From positions 30,642,337 through 30,706,336 of the forward strand of contig ML677343.1 of NCBI GenBank assembly GCA_007922305.1: 64,000 bases of DNA, in the 5' to 3' direction. The position numbers were made by a program, and so were the translations under genes. Positions 13,679-23,980 of this stretch are shown in pieces; within the stretch, counting starts at the first letter, position 1, and every line of letters starts with the position of its first letter. The stretch is from Dermatemys mawii. Lineage: Eukaryota > Chordata > Testudines > Dermatemydidae. The notes beneath the pieces were generated by a model. It made no database searches and was not told the origin of the DNA. It was given only the letters and a program-made list of their open reading frames with translations.

Positions 13679-13972
13679 TCATGAAAGTGTTTTTACGTAA
13701 CTGCTCTGAAAAACAAAACAATGTAAAACTTTAGAGCCTAAAAGTCCACTCAAGTCCTCCTTGTTCAGCCAATCGCTAAGACAAAAAAGTTTGTTTATAG
13801 TTATGGGAGATACTGCTGACTGCTTCTTATTTACGATATCACCTGAAAGCAAGAACAGACATTTGCATGGCACTTTTGTAGCAAGCATTGCAAGGCGTTT
13901 ACATGCCAGATACACTAAACATTCATTTGCCTCTTCATGCTTCGGCCACCATTCCAGAGGACCTGCTTCCAT
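13679..13972 (-). pseudogene. hAT transposase C-terminus, inverted arm (pseudogene)
   Basis: A 97-codon minus-strand frame includes PLEWWPKHEE, then YLACKRLAMLATKVP and FLLSGDIVNKKQSA, the hAT C-terminal dimerisation region of a ZBED-like transposase. It has lost everything upstream and is not a functional gene. Confidence 0.8.
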
Positions 13973-13983
13973 GCTGATGATGC

Positions 13984-14640
13984 TTGTTAAAAAATAATGC
14001 GTTAATTAAATTTGTGACTGAACTCCTTGGGGGAGAATTGTACATCTCCTGTTCTGTTTTACTGACATTCTGCCATATATTTCATGTTATAGCAGTCTCG
14101 GACAATGACCCAGCACATGTTCATTTTAAGAACACTTTTACAGCAGATTTGACAAAACGCAAAGAAGGTATCAATGTGAGATTTCTAAGGATAGATACGG
14201 CACTCCACCCAAGGTTTAAGAACCTGAAGTGCCTTCCAAAATCTGAGAGGCATGAGGTATGGAACATGCTTTCAGAACTCTTAAAAGAGCAACACTCCAA
14301 CGCGCAAACTACAGAACCCGGACCACCAAAAAAGAAAATCAACTTTCTGTAGGTGGCATCTGACTTAGATAATGGACCTGCATCGGTCTGCACTGCTCTG
14401 GATCATTATCGAGCAGAACCCACCATCACCAAGGACTCACGTCCTCTGGAATGGTGGTTGAAGCATGAAGGCAGATATAAATCTTTGGCACATCTGGCAC
14501 ATAAATATCTTGCAACAACTGCTACAACAGTGCCATGAGAACACCTGTTCCCACTTTCAGGTGACATTGTAAACATGAAGCAGGCAGCATTATCACCTGA
14601 AAACTGTAACCAAGTTTGTGTCTAAGGGATTGGCTGAAGT
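13984..14640 (+). pseudogene. hAT transposase fragment, forward arm (pseudogene)
   Basis: The frame at 13984-14352 carries HPRFKNLKCLPKSERHEVW, typical of ZBED-like hAT transposases. After a stop at 14350 it is followed by PLEWWLKHEG..YLATTATTVP (14353-14538) and degraded LSGDIVN sequence. It is 5'-truncated and broken by stops. Confidence 0.8.
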
Positions 14641-15261
14641 AGGACTGAGTGGACTTGTAGGTTCTAAAGTTTTACATTGTTTTATTTTTGAATGCAGTTA
14701 TTTTTTGTACATAATTCTACATTTGTAAGTTCAACTTTCATTATAAAGAGATTGCGCTACATTACTTGCATGAGGTGAATTGAAATATACTATTTCTTTT
14801 GTTTTCTAAAGTGCAAATATTGGTAATCAAAAACAAATATAAAGTGAGTACTATACACTCTGTATTCTGTATTGTAATTGAAATCAGTATATTTGAAAAT
14901 GTAGAAAACATCCAAAAATATTTAAAATGATATTCTATTATTGTTTAATAGGACGACTGATTTTTTTTATAGCGCAATTATTTTTTTTAATCACTAATCA
15001 CTTGACAGCCCTACTATCTATCTAGGAACTACAAGTTGTAGTGTCTGGGATCCTCCCTTTACCGCCTCTTATAGAAAGTTGTCAGAGCATGGAACTAACA
15101 GAGAGAAGATCCGATCATCTGGATAGTCAGAGGCGATTTGTAAGAATTAAGAGTAATTAGGAATGAAAGGTCTTTGTGAAAACAAAGCCACAGTTGCGTG
15201 GTGTCAAAAGGCTAGTTACAATCAATTAATTTTTTTTTAGAAAGCTTCTTAGCTAAAAATA

Positions 15262-15328
15262 AATTGAATATGCACGGGGTTGCACTAGATGATCTCCTGA
15301 GGTCCCTTCCAATCCTGATATTCTAAAC
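15262..15328 (+). mobile_element. CR1 LINE 3' terminus
   Basis: GGGGTTGCACTAGATGATCT CCTGAGGTCCCTTCCAATCC TGATATTCTA is the canonical CR1 3' end. Only about 65 bp remain. Confidence 0.85.
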
Positions 15329-15754
15329 CTGGAAATTCTTAACTATGAATCTGCTTCCATTCTGGGTCTATTAGATAGGGATCCAGTGGCACTGTGGACT
15401 TTACTGTATCAAATCAAACATGGATTCATATAAGGCCATCACATGCAAGTCCCCCCTAAAAGAGAGCACACAGGTAAAGGTGTCTACATTGCAACTGGGA
15501 TGGCATCTCCACCAGAGCCACAAGGTCCACACTGTTCTTAGCACATTGGCTCAAGCCCCACTAGTGCAAGTCTGTCCACCTGGGTTGGGAAGATTACTCC
15601 TAGGTGCCATGCACACATCCCCGAAGGGTACACCAAGTTTGCATTCAAACCTTGTTTAGATTAGCCCTCCCCGCACAGCGCCCCCGGGCTCCCCATCGTG
15701 CAGCTCCCTCCCCCCCAGCACAGCACCCCCAGGTTCCCCATTGTGCGCAGCACC

Positions 15755-15970
15755 CCCGCATACACAGCACCCCCGGGGTCCCTGCCGCCCCCCCCATACA
15801 CAGCGCCCCCGGGNNNNNNNNNNNNNNNNNNNNNNNNNNNNNNNNNNNNNNNNNNNNNNNNNNNNNNNNNNNNNNNNNNNNNNNNNNNNNNNNNNNNNNN
15901 NNNNNNNNNNNNNCCATACACAGCGCCCCCGGGGTCCCTGCCGCCCCCCCCCATACACAGCGCCCCCGGT
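15755..15970. repeat. 35-bp GC-rich tandem repeat (minisatellite)
   Basis: The unit is about 35 bp: CATACACAGCGCCCCCGGGG followed by TCCCTGCCGCCCCCC. Complete or partial units are visible on both sides of the N gap. Degenerate related units (CAGCACCCCC.. and CAGCGCCCCC..) extend back to about 15670. Copy number is unknown because of the gap. Confidence 0.85.
15814..15913. other. Assembly gap (100 N) inside a tandem repeat
   Basis: Exactly 100 N, the usual placeholder for a gap of unknown size. The sequence on both sides is the same 35-bp repeat, so the gap is probably a collapsed or unspanned minisatellite. Confidence 0.97.
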
Positions 15971-16307
15971 CCCTTGCCAGCCTCGCTCACACACCGGTAC
16001 AACTGCCTGGGCCCGGCCTCCGCGCCCCGCTCCAGCGCCAGCACCGCGCAGACTCCGAGCCGGGGGCCAGCGGCGAACCTGCCGGCATGTGAGATGGGCA
16101 GGGCGGGAGCCGCGCGCGGCTTAGGGGCGGGGAGTGGGAGGAGCTTCGACCTCCCCCGCCCCCACCCCGAGCCAGCTCTGCCGCGCCGCCCTCCCACCGC
16201 TGAGGGGGGCGGGCGCCGGCAGCAGCCGCTCCCTCAGGGCTTCCCGCCATTTCCCCGCGCCCCGCAACCCAGCTCTGCCCCTCGAGCTTCCCCTCCTCAT
16301 CGCAGCC

Positions 16308-16440
16308 CCGCAGCGCCCCACGCGTTCTCCCCCCCACCCCCATCTCAGCCCTGCCAGGCCCCAGGGGTCCCCCCCGTGCCCATCTCTGCCCCACAGCACC
16401 CCACGCGTTCTCCCCCCCACCCCCATCTCAGCCCTACCCT
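16308..16440. repeat. 83-bp-period GC-rich duplication
   Basis: The block CCACGCGTTCTCCCCCCCAC plus CCCCATCTCAGCCCT occurs at 16318 and again at 16401, a period of 83 bp. A degraded third piece (ATCTCAGCCCTGCC) follows the MITE at about 16618. The MITE therefore seems to have inserted into this repeat. Confidence 0.7.
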
Positions 16441-16498
16441 GCCCTGTCCCAGGAGCTCCCCGCCCTCGTCCTAGCCCCATGGGCTGCTCTTCTCGCCT

Positions 16499-16617
16499 GG
16501 GGTGACCAGACAACAAGTGTGAAAATCAGGACAGGGGTGGGGGGTAATAGGCGCCTATATAAGAAAAAGCCCTGAATATCTGCACTGTCCCTATAAAATT
16601 GGGACATCTGTCACCCT
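16499..16617 (+). mobile_element. Short MITE, AGGGTGACCAGA family, copy 1
   Basis: The ends GGGTGACCAGACA and TGTCACCCT are inverted repeats. The interior has GTGTGAAAATCAGGACAGGG, CCTATATAAGAAAAAGCCC and CCCTATAAAATTGGGACATC. It matches copy 2 at 17258-17381 in reverse complement. Confidence 0.8.
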
Positions 16618-17257
16618 AATCTCAGCCCTGCCATGCCTCAAGGCCCCCCTCTTCCCCCCATAGCTCCCTCTCAGCCCTGCAGTGCCCCAGGGACTCTCCA
16701 AGGGCACTACAGGAGTTCCCTGCTTCCCCCCTGTCTGCCCCCACAACAGACCCACGCTGATTACAAATGCTGGTCTCCCACCTCAGCTCTCTCTTCTAGC
16801 TTTATCCACACCCCCTTCCCTTGTCTCGCTGGTTCGGACCTGTACTGCAATGTTACAGGCCTTTCCCTGCTCGGTTATAGAGTTTAGCTTCATTGGTTTA
16901 TTGAAAATCTAGATTCAGGTGAAGTAAGATCAGGGTGCCGGCACTGCCTCCTGTTTTCTGTAATTCAGTACACCATGGTGTAGGTTTTAAAGTGAGATAA
17001 GCAAAGGCCATTGGCACCGAAGAACTAGGAACAGGTTGTTCTGAGCTTTACTTCATTTAAGAACTCCTTTAGCTGATTCTGCTCAGGAAAGGGCTCCTTG
17101 GTTTTCCAAACACAACTAGGCTTTTCTAGTTGGTCCCTGTGCTTAGAGAGAGCATTCTGAGAGTTCAACCTGACAACATGTTCATTAGGGGATCTCAGAT
17201 GCAGGCCCTAGGATTTCTTCTTCCCCCTGTAGTAAGCTTTTTTCTAAATGTGCACTT

Positions 17258-17381
17258 AGGGTGACCAGATATCCTGATTTTATAGGGACAGTCCAATTTT
17301 AGGGGCTTTTTCTTATATAGGCACGTATTACCCCACCTTCACCCCCATTCTGATTTTTTATATTTGCTGTCTGGTCACCCT
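17258..17381 (-). mobile_element. Short MITE, AGGGTGACCAGA family, copy 2
   Basis: The ends AGGGTGACCAGAT and GTCTGGTCACCCT are near-perfect inverted repeats. The interior is the reverse complement of copy 1 (ATTTTATAGGGACAGTCC..CTTATATAGG). Confidence 0.85.
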
Positions 17382-18394
17382 GTGTGCAATATTGTAACTA
17401 AGGGATTACTGGCTGATTAAAAAGCATAGAACTAAAGTTTCTTACCCATCATTAATAATACCTGAGATGATTAGATTTTTATTGAAATAACTAATTTTTT
17501 GTATAGATTGCAAACTTGGCTGGGGGTGTGTGTGTAAAGCAGGATGCATGCCTATGGAGCACTATATAAATAGATATATAATTTACCATTGATTCTGGGG
17601 ATGGGGCAATCCTCTTTCTACAGCATTCATCTTGGACATTAAAAATAGATGTCAGTTTCAGTTCTTATTTTTAGTCAGTTTCACCTTCTAGGTTTCATGC
17701 ACTAAGAGCCCAGAGTAATGTTTGGGTTGCAAGCACACCTCTGGAATGTTTAAATCCAAACCACTAAAAAATATTTAATGGAAACATTTTTGCAAAATAA
17801 GTTTTGTAAGAGCTCTAGTATCAGCTATATTTTAGAGCTAAATTACCTTCCAATGTCCATTTAAGTATTGAAAATAGCATATGTTAGTTCAATTTTACTC
17901 CTGTGAACACTATTCTGGGTTAGTCAGCTTGCTCTCGCTATGCAGGGTGGATACATTTGATTATACATTTTTTTCTTGGAATTGGTAAACATTCAGGCCA
18001 AGTCTGCAGAAGATATGTACAGCAGTGTTCAACCTGCCCCATTTTCTGAATCCTCTACATTGGCAGTTTGTAGAGAGAGCTAAAGGCAGATCTCTCTCCC
18101 CTCCTGTTTTGATTTACGAATATGGGTTTTGATGCTTACAAGCCAACAGAAATGGCAAGGAAGCAATTTAGCACACAGCCCTAGGCATGTTCGTCTCATT
18201 TAAGGTCTCTACCGCACAGTGTTCTCTGTATCTTAGGAGTGCAATAATAAATATATTACGCATGCAGGAAGGATTAGATTAAGCCTTTGTCTATCATACT
18301 GTAATTCCATCCTGCTGCTCAGAGTCTGATACTCATTTTCTGTCCAAGAAATGGAAGGCTGTCAAATGAAATTGCCCAAGAATTGGTGACTGCC

Positions 18395-19530
18395 ACCTCA
18401 CCCATGGCATTAAAAAAACATCCACCCCAGTACCCAGCCTGTGTACCAACCCAAACACTAGCGCAGGTGTGACACTTCTTGGAATATTCAGAAGTGAGTC
18501 ACCTTATTAGCACCTGCCTTCAACATGAAGAAGGGCAGCCAGCCTGTGTCAGCTCTCTGGTGGACTGTAATTCAAGCCCCCCATTCACATCTCCAAACAC
18601 TCTCCTCTGGGCTATTCCATCCCTGCCTTACAGGTTGACTATAGATGTGCCCTAGCTCCCAAGTTCCTTCAGAAAGAATCTCCCTGTGATGTCCAACTTC
18701 TGATCACTGGATACCCACAGAAACCCCACATCCTCTCGTTCCCAAAGGAGCAGTGTCCCGCAGTTTACCAGTTTTCGCTTAGCCCATCACTCCTGTATCG
18801 CACATAGCCCCCGATTTCAGTGACAGTAAAACAAAACAAAACTTATTTAAGAAAGAGAAAAGATTCAAATCAGAACACGTGCGAGTGACAGAAACAAATG
18901 GTTACAGTCTAAACAAAGTAATTAAATACAAATTAGGGCCTACGCTTAATAATAGTTACTGTCCTGAGCTAATAAAGTAGATTCTCACGCCTCAAAATTC
19001 AGTCTTTTGAAGCACTTGGTAATTCCAGCGAGCCAGGACACCAGTCGTCCATGAAGCACCCCCGCCCTCTCACTAAGGTACTTCATCAGTGAATGGATAC
19101 AAGTGTCTTTCTCCACGCTGTGATATACTGAATCAGTCTTGTATATTTATTCCTGGAGCGGGCGCTTCCCTCACTGGCTGTCTCTCCATTTTACTTCCAT
19201 ATGGTTTCAATATTTATAGTTTGTCTTTTTTGGTTTTCCATTGACTGTTCTGGGTGGGCACAATGGTGGCCAACTGAAAAAGACATTACATCATTGGCTA
19301 CCCAGGGAGGGACTGGCACCGAGACATACAATTCCCTGATGACTCCCAGGTATAAGGGCATAATTTTCAATGTAGTTACATTATTCCTTAAATATTACCC
19401 ATACACACATCTTACAATGATATGAGTATCGCTAAGTTACAAGCTTTCAGTAGTGACCTCGCATGCTACCCTTTAGGGATTAATACCACAAAAACAGCAT
19501 ATTAGATATAGTGAGTTTGTCAGGTCTGAG
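18395..19530 (-). mobile_element. Possible LTR-like or unclassified interspersed repeat
   Basis: This long non-coding stretch has an A-rich core (AAAACAAAACAAAACTTATT) and a distal block at 19388-19465 that is repeated at 36772-36862. I cannot place its ends or class with confidence. Confidence 0.3.
19388..19465 (+). repeat. Dispersed repeat block, copy 1
   Basis: CACACATCTTACAATGATAT followed by GTTACAAGCTTTCAGTAGTG ACCTCGCATG is shared, with divergence, with 36772-36862 on the same strand. Confidence 0.5.
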
Positions 19531-19869
19531 ACAGGCGTTGTTTGTAAAGAACAGCAAGCTCTTTGCCAGTTGATACAATGGATTCTGTAAATATATACAG
19601 GAGAACTTAAATTTTATGTGCAAACGGGTATGTGAACCATTTTTCCAGAGCGGGAGGGGAGATCACCTAACAAAAGTGATGTGCATGAAGAACAAGGCGA
19701 TATCTCTTCACATTCCAATGCTTTCACTGCATTGGAAATCACTTTGTAGTGGGTTGAAGGAAGGACAAGAAGAAAGTGGTGCACTGCAACATATGCACTG
19801 TAACTACTGTCATTCTCAGCAATTCAACTGCATGAACGCCTCACGCTGCAATTAGTTCATAAAACAGGG

Positions 19870-20075
19870 GTTCTTATGGTAGTAAGAAACACCCCCTGCC
19901 CAGATAAGCTTATAATCTAACTAGAGGAGACAAAGGGTGAGGGGAAACTGAGGCATGGAGATGAAGCACCTTTCTTGTTCCTGGTTTTACAGCAGGTCAT
20001 TGAGAGAACAGGAATAGGATCCACATCTCCAGAGCCCCAAGGCAGCTATCTATTGACTGCACTGCTTTTAATTGT
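19870..20075 (-). repeat. MIR-type CORE-SINE, long copy
   Basis: Read in order: CCTGCCCAGATAAGCTTATAATC, then AAAGGGTGAGGGGAAACTGA GGC, TTTTACAGCAGGTCATTGAG and GGATCCACATCTCCAGAGC. This is a nearly full reversed amniote MIR. Confidence 0.65.
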
Positions 20076-20124
20076 AAGTCAACTACCTTCCCTGAAAGTC
20101 TCTGCGTCCTATCCGTGTCTGTCT

Positions 20125-20215
20125 TTTGCACCATAAGCTCTTCAGGGCTGGTGCTATCTTTAATTATTCTGTGTAGGACCAGCTCCTAGCAAATAATGCA
20201 CTGCACAAATCTTTT
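20125..20215 (+). repeat. MIR-type fragment
   Basis: CATAAGCTCTTCAGGGCTGG, then TTATTCTGTGTAGGACCAGC TCCTAGC, is the distal MIR half on the + strand. Confidence 0.5.
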
Positions 20216-22400
20216 CCAGCTATGTGGCACACACACATTGCAGCATTTTCCAGTGTGGGATGGGGGTGGGGGGAGAGAAACAGCAGTATGGCTCTAATGT
20301 TTACCTTCAGCTGCCACATGATGTGTGATAGGACACAGGGCCAACTTGGCACTTTTACCCACAACTAAAAAAATATGATCCAACATATGACGTGCAGAAC
20401 GAATGTGTTATCTAGGTTTGAGCCCTTGGAACTAGATTCTTAGGAGGCTGGGTGCAAGAACAGAAGCGACTAAAGAAAACAATGGGGAACCTCAAATATA
20501 TAGAAATAATGACAAAGATCTCTCCCTCCCTAACCACAGGAAATTAAATCTCAGTCTCATTCGTTCAAATGGATTTTCTGAGCCCCTGTACCAAGCCACT
20601 CAACTACCCCAGCACTCTAGCACCTCACTTGTCCTCAGTCCCCCCCGATTTGTTTGAAATTAGAGCTGGACTGCTCAGCTCCCTTCCTGCGAGTGCTAAA
20701 GAGCAGATTTGCTCCTACATCATGGATTAAGTGAGCCTAAGCGAGGCAGATAAGACGAAGACATTGCAAAGTAGCACTCATAGCTTAAGAACTGGGGTTG
20801 GGTGAATCACCTGAGGCAGGTAAACAGGCTGATGCAAGAGAAAGTTTCATGCAAAACTAGGGTATTAAGGGGAGAGGATCAGATTGAAAGGTCATGCTGA
20901 GTCACTAGGAAAAGGTGTGTTTGTACACAATAGGGAGAGGTGCAAACTTGCCCAACTGTGAGCGGTCAAGACGGTCTCTACTCCCTGGACTATGGGTGGT
21001 GGTGCAGAGAAGTGATGCAGAACAGATGAGAAGTTGGGGGTGAAGGAAGGAGAGGCCAGGCAAGCCACAAAGAAAAATTATATGGAGAGGAGGAAGAGAA
21101 AGAGGGGAAGGCCAGAGGAAGAGAGAAAGATCAGGAGGAGATGAACGTAGACAAAAAATCTAAACCAGATTGCCCTGCCTAGCTTGGGAGAAATAGAGAA
21201 GAACATTGGACTACAGGCTTAGCATGATCTTGGTTACCTTCCAGGAGAAGCCCAGCTACTAGGGTGACAGTGACAGGCACTATTCTAAGACCCGAGGCCT
21301 CCTGTCCATCATCTTGCATTAAGCTCTCTGCAGCAGGTCTCCTCCTGTCAGAAGATGGTGACTTTCATTAAAGGATTTCTCCAAATTGGCCTGGATGGAT
21401 CCCCCATGACTGACACAATGTAATTAAAATAGACCCAGGTTAACAGGAGCTCTGCGCAGAGAAGACTAGGGCTGTCCACGGGGTTGGGGGAAAGGACAGT
21501 TTGCCCTACGCAGCCCCCGTTTGAGAAGGCCCCCAAAGGCTGAGTGGTGCGGCAACCCTACCGGCCAGGTCACAATCTCCAGAGCAGGGAGCTGAGCCCA
21601 GCCCCACAGGACAGAAGCCACCGCTGCGGGCTGAGCATGGGGGCTTGCCCGCCAGAACCCACCCAGCCATCCACCAGGCCTCCCCGCAGTGGTTTTCAGC
21701 TTTGGTTTCATGCTATGTGGGAGCATTCTTAAACTTGTCTCCATGGTAATATTTTTGGAAGGGGGAGAGGGACACCTCAGTTCCAGATTTTGCCCCAAGC
21801 TCACCAAAATCTCTATGCCACCCTGGAGAAAACACACGTGCAGAGCACCTAGAAATGGTAAAAGTGCAACACTGCCAGCAGCAGGTGTCTATCGCTTGAT
21901 TCATCATCAGTCAGGAGGCAGGCAGGTTGGGGAGAAGGGGCAGTTTGAGCACCCAGCTCAGCAGCAGTCTGCTTAGGCCGCCTAAGGCAACAAAAGAATG
22001 CCCCCCAAATCGTGCCACCCTACATGACCGCCTAGGTCGCCTGGTGCTTGCACCGGCCCTGCTCAAGACCCTTGCCTACCCTGTCCTACAAAGAACCTGG
22101 AGGTTATTGCTGCCAGAAGGGAACTGGCTGGCCTGATCTCAGAGCGCCCCCTGCTGGTTTATCTGCACAATTATTGCAACAGCTGCCTCTAGAAATATTC
22201 CAAGACCAAATTCTTACTCTGTTAAACCAGATGAAAATTGAACTAAGTGCATTAATAGCAGTGATGTCACTCTGGCTTTACACCAGTGTAACAAAAAGGC
22301 AGGTGGTCCTCATACGCTAGTAGAGCTATTGCCAGGCCAGAGAACAAGGGCTCTTTATATTATAATTTACATTTACGTTTTTCAACTGGCTTTTTAATGC

Positions 22401-22900
22401 CAGGGGTAGTCAATAGGTGGTCCAAGGGCCAAATCTGGACTGCCCAGATGCTTTTGAATGGACCCCAAAATCTTATTTACTGATTATCATTAGTGACGCT
22501 GAAACTAAGGATGCTGCTGCATGCCCTGGCTTGCAGAACTAACAACAATAAATACATGGTTTCCATCAGCAGCAGCCTTGGTAGAACCCAAGAGCAGTGG
22601 AAGCACCCTAAAAGTGTGCATGGGGGATCACAGGCATCCGAACCGTGGCCACATCCCCTGCTCCGCTCCTTCTCCCAGAACCAAACTCCGGCCCCGCTCG
22701 CATGCTGCCTCTCCGCTGCAAGACTCCATCCCCACTTGCTCCTCTCCACCCCTTGTCCCCGCCCCCACATCGCTTGCCCTTATGGCCCATAAAAAGTGGG
22801 AGGACATAGGAGGCCATGGCCCTTCTTCCCTCTCCCCTCCCATCCTGGCACCTCTGGTAGAACCCCATTTACTTCTAATCCTCTAATTCTAGTGGCTGTT
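22401..22900. mobile_element. hAT-derived element (CAGGGGTAGTCAA end), truncated
   Basis: It starts CAGGGGTAGTCAATAGGTGG TCCAAGGGCC, the end of a CAGGGG-type hAT MITE. The C-rich interior generates overlapping open frames on both strands. The 3' limit is unclear. Confidence 0.4.
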
Positions 22901-22989
22901 CTCTGAACCATCTCCAATCAGTCAACATCCTTCTTGAATTGCAGGCTTCAGAAAGCAACAAAGAATTAGCATGTCAGAGATGAGACAAA

Positions 22990-23607
22990 TAGAAAGAACC
23001 AGCCCAAACTTACCTGGGCAGCTCCCATATGGTGTGAGGGGTGCAGGTGAGAATGTTGGGGGCGGGGGGTCTGCAGGAGCTCCGTTTGGTGCTCAGGTTG
23101 GGGTGGGGATGTGGGGGTTGCACGAGTCAGGGCAGGGGCCTGGGGGATGTGCGGGGTGCCAAAGTCAGGGCAGAGGGCTGGGTGTGTGTGGGGGGTGGGG
23201 AGGTTAGGGCAGGGTCCTGGGGGTGCTCAGGGCAGGGGGCTGGAGAGGATATGCCCCAATTCCACCCCCTTCCCCAAGGTCCTGCTCCCCTCTTCCCCAG
23301 AGCAATGCTGCAGCTCCGTTTGTTTCTCCCTCTCCCCCACTCCTCCCTGGCATGGGCCATCAGCTGATTGGCTGGCAGGGAGGAAGAGGAGGAGGGGCAG
23401 AACCCAGAACGGTGCTGAAGAGTCTTGGGAGCCTGCAGCAGCCGGCAGGACATGCTTCTTCCCACACAGGGAGGTTGGCGGGGGGCAGAGAAGAGTGGGG
23501 CAGGATTTTTAACAGCTCGCTGCCTGCCTGCCAGGCAGCCGCCCATGCTGTTAAAAATCAGCTTGTGCGCCGTCTTTGGCACGCATGCCATAGGTTGCCA
23601 ACCCCTG
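22990..23607. mobile_element. hAT-derived GC-rich MITE, 5'-truncated
   Basis: The interior is a G-rich GGTGCAG/GGGGTG tract. The right terminus TTTGGCACGCATGCCATAGG TTGCCAACCCCTG is a classic CAGGGGTTGGCAACC hAT end. No matching left terminus was seen. All open frames here are compositional. Confidence 0.6.
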
Positions 23608-23980
23608 ATTTAGAGCCATTTGAAAATTAAACACAGTTCCTTATTGGGCACCCTGCATCTGAGGAACCCCTGTACCAAATGACCCCAGAGTTGCTAGAGT
23701 GCTTTGAATTATTGTCCGTTAAACCAGAAGCTTTGCTCTTGTGGCAAAAGTCCCCAAAGACGACCCTGCAGAATGTAACCTGTGTGCACAACGTGCTCTC
23801 TGAAAGCTGCCCCAGGCAGGACTTGAACCATACGTGAGCATGGATCAGGTTCAAGGCCCACAGTCTGTCACCTTAAGCCACCCACTTACTCTCACATCAA
23901 GTTACCTGCCAACATTCTGGCTTGCGGTGAATCTCCTGTCCTGCTGCAGACGAGGAAATGACAAGTCCTTAGCTTGAGCC

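Larger units (their letters stand above)
13385..15013. mobile_element. Fold-back hAT (ZBED-type) DNA transposon, decayed
   Basis: The outer ends TAGGGCTATAGATTAATCG and the inverse of CACTTGACAGCCCTA mark the element. Flanks CTAAATAT (13377-13384) and CTATCTAT (15014-15021) match at 6 of 8 positions, an 8-bp hAT duplication. It consists of two 3' halves facing outward. The minus-strand arm (about 13385-13985) and the + strand arm (about 13990-15013) share the same transposase C-terminus and the same AT-rich 3' tail. Each keeps the hAT dimerisation motif PLEWW..H (at about 13960 on minus, 14440 on +). Frames are broken and no 5' half is present, so it is not autonomous. Confidence 0.85.
15660..16500. 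promoter_or_regulatory. Orphan CpG-rich island, candidate promoter
   Basis: This GC-rich block is densest in CpG at 15970-16260 and lies 14.4 kb beyond the FBXO31 stop. On the minus strand a frame from 16197 passes through CAGTTGTACCG|GTGTGTGAGC, which resembles a splice donor near 15990, so a minus-strand first exon is possible. I do not recognise the encoded peptide. Position and strand would suit the gene that follows FBXO31 in human (C16orf95, from memory), but no homology was seen. It may also simply be GC-rich minisatellite DNA. Confidence 0.45.
17382..23975. other. Intergenic DNA, no gene seen
   Basis: It is AT-rich from 17.4 to 19.6 kb and purine-rich at 20.9-21.2 kb (GAGGAAGAGAAAGAGGGG type), followed by hAT-derived GC-rich blocks from 22.4 kb. 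No open frame has recognisable homology. Confidence 0.55.

Noticed and set aside
15698..16474. 258-codon open frame across the N gap
   Set aside because: It crosses 100 unknown bases and translates a minisatellite into Pro-rich repeats. There is no evidence of coding.
22401..23607. A single 1.2-kb hAT element with CAGGGG ends
   Set aside because: The two ends belong to different terminal families and the flanks (TTTAATGC, ATTTAGAG) do not form a duplication, so I treat them as two truncated elements.
22401..23630. Many overlapping open frames on both strands
   Set aside because: They are all within GC-rich hAT-derived sequence with no homology to host proteins.
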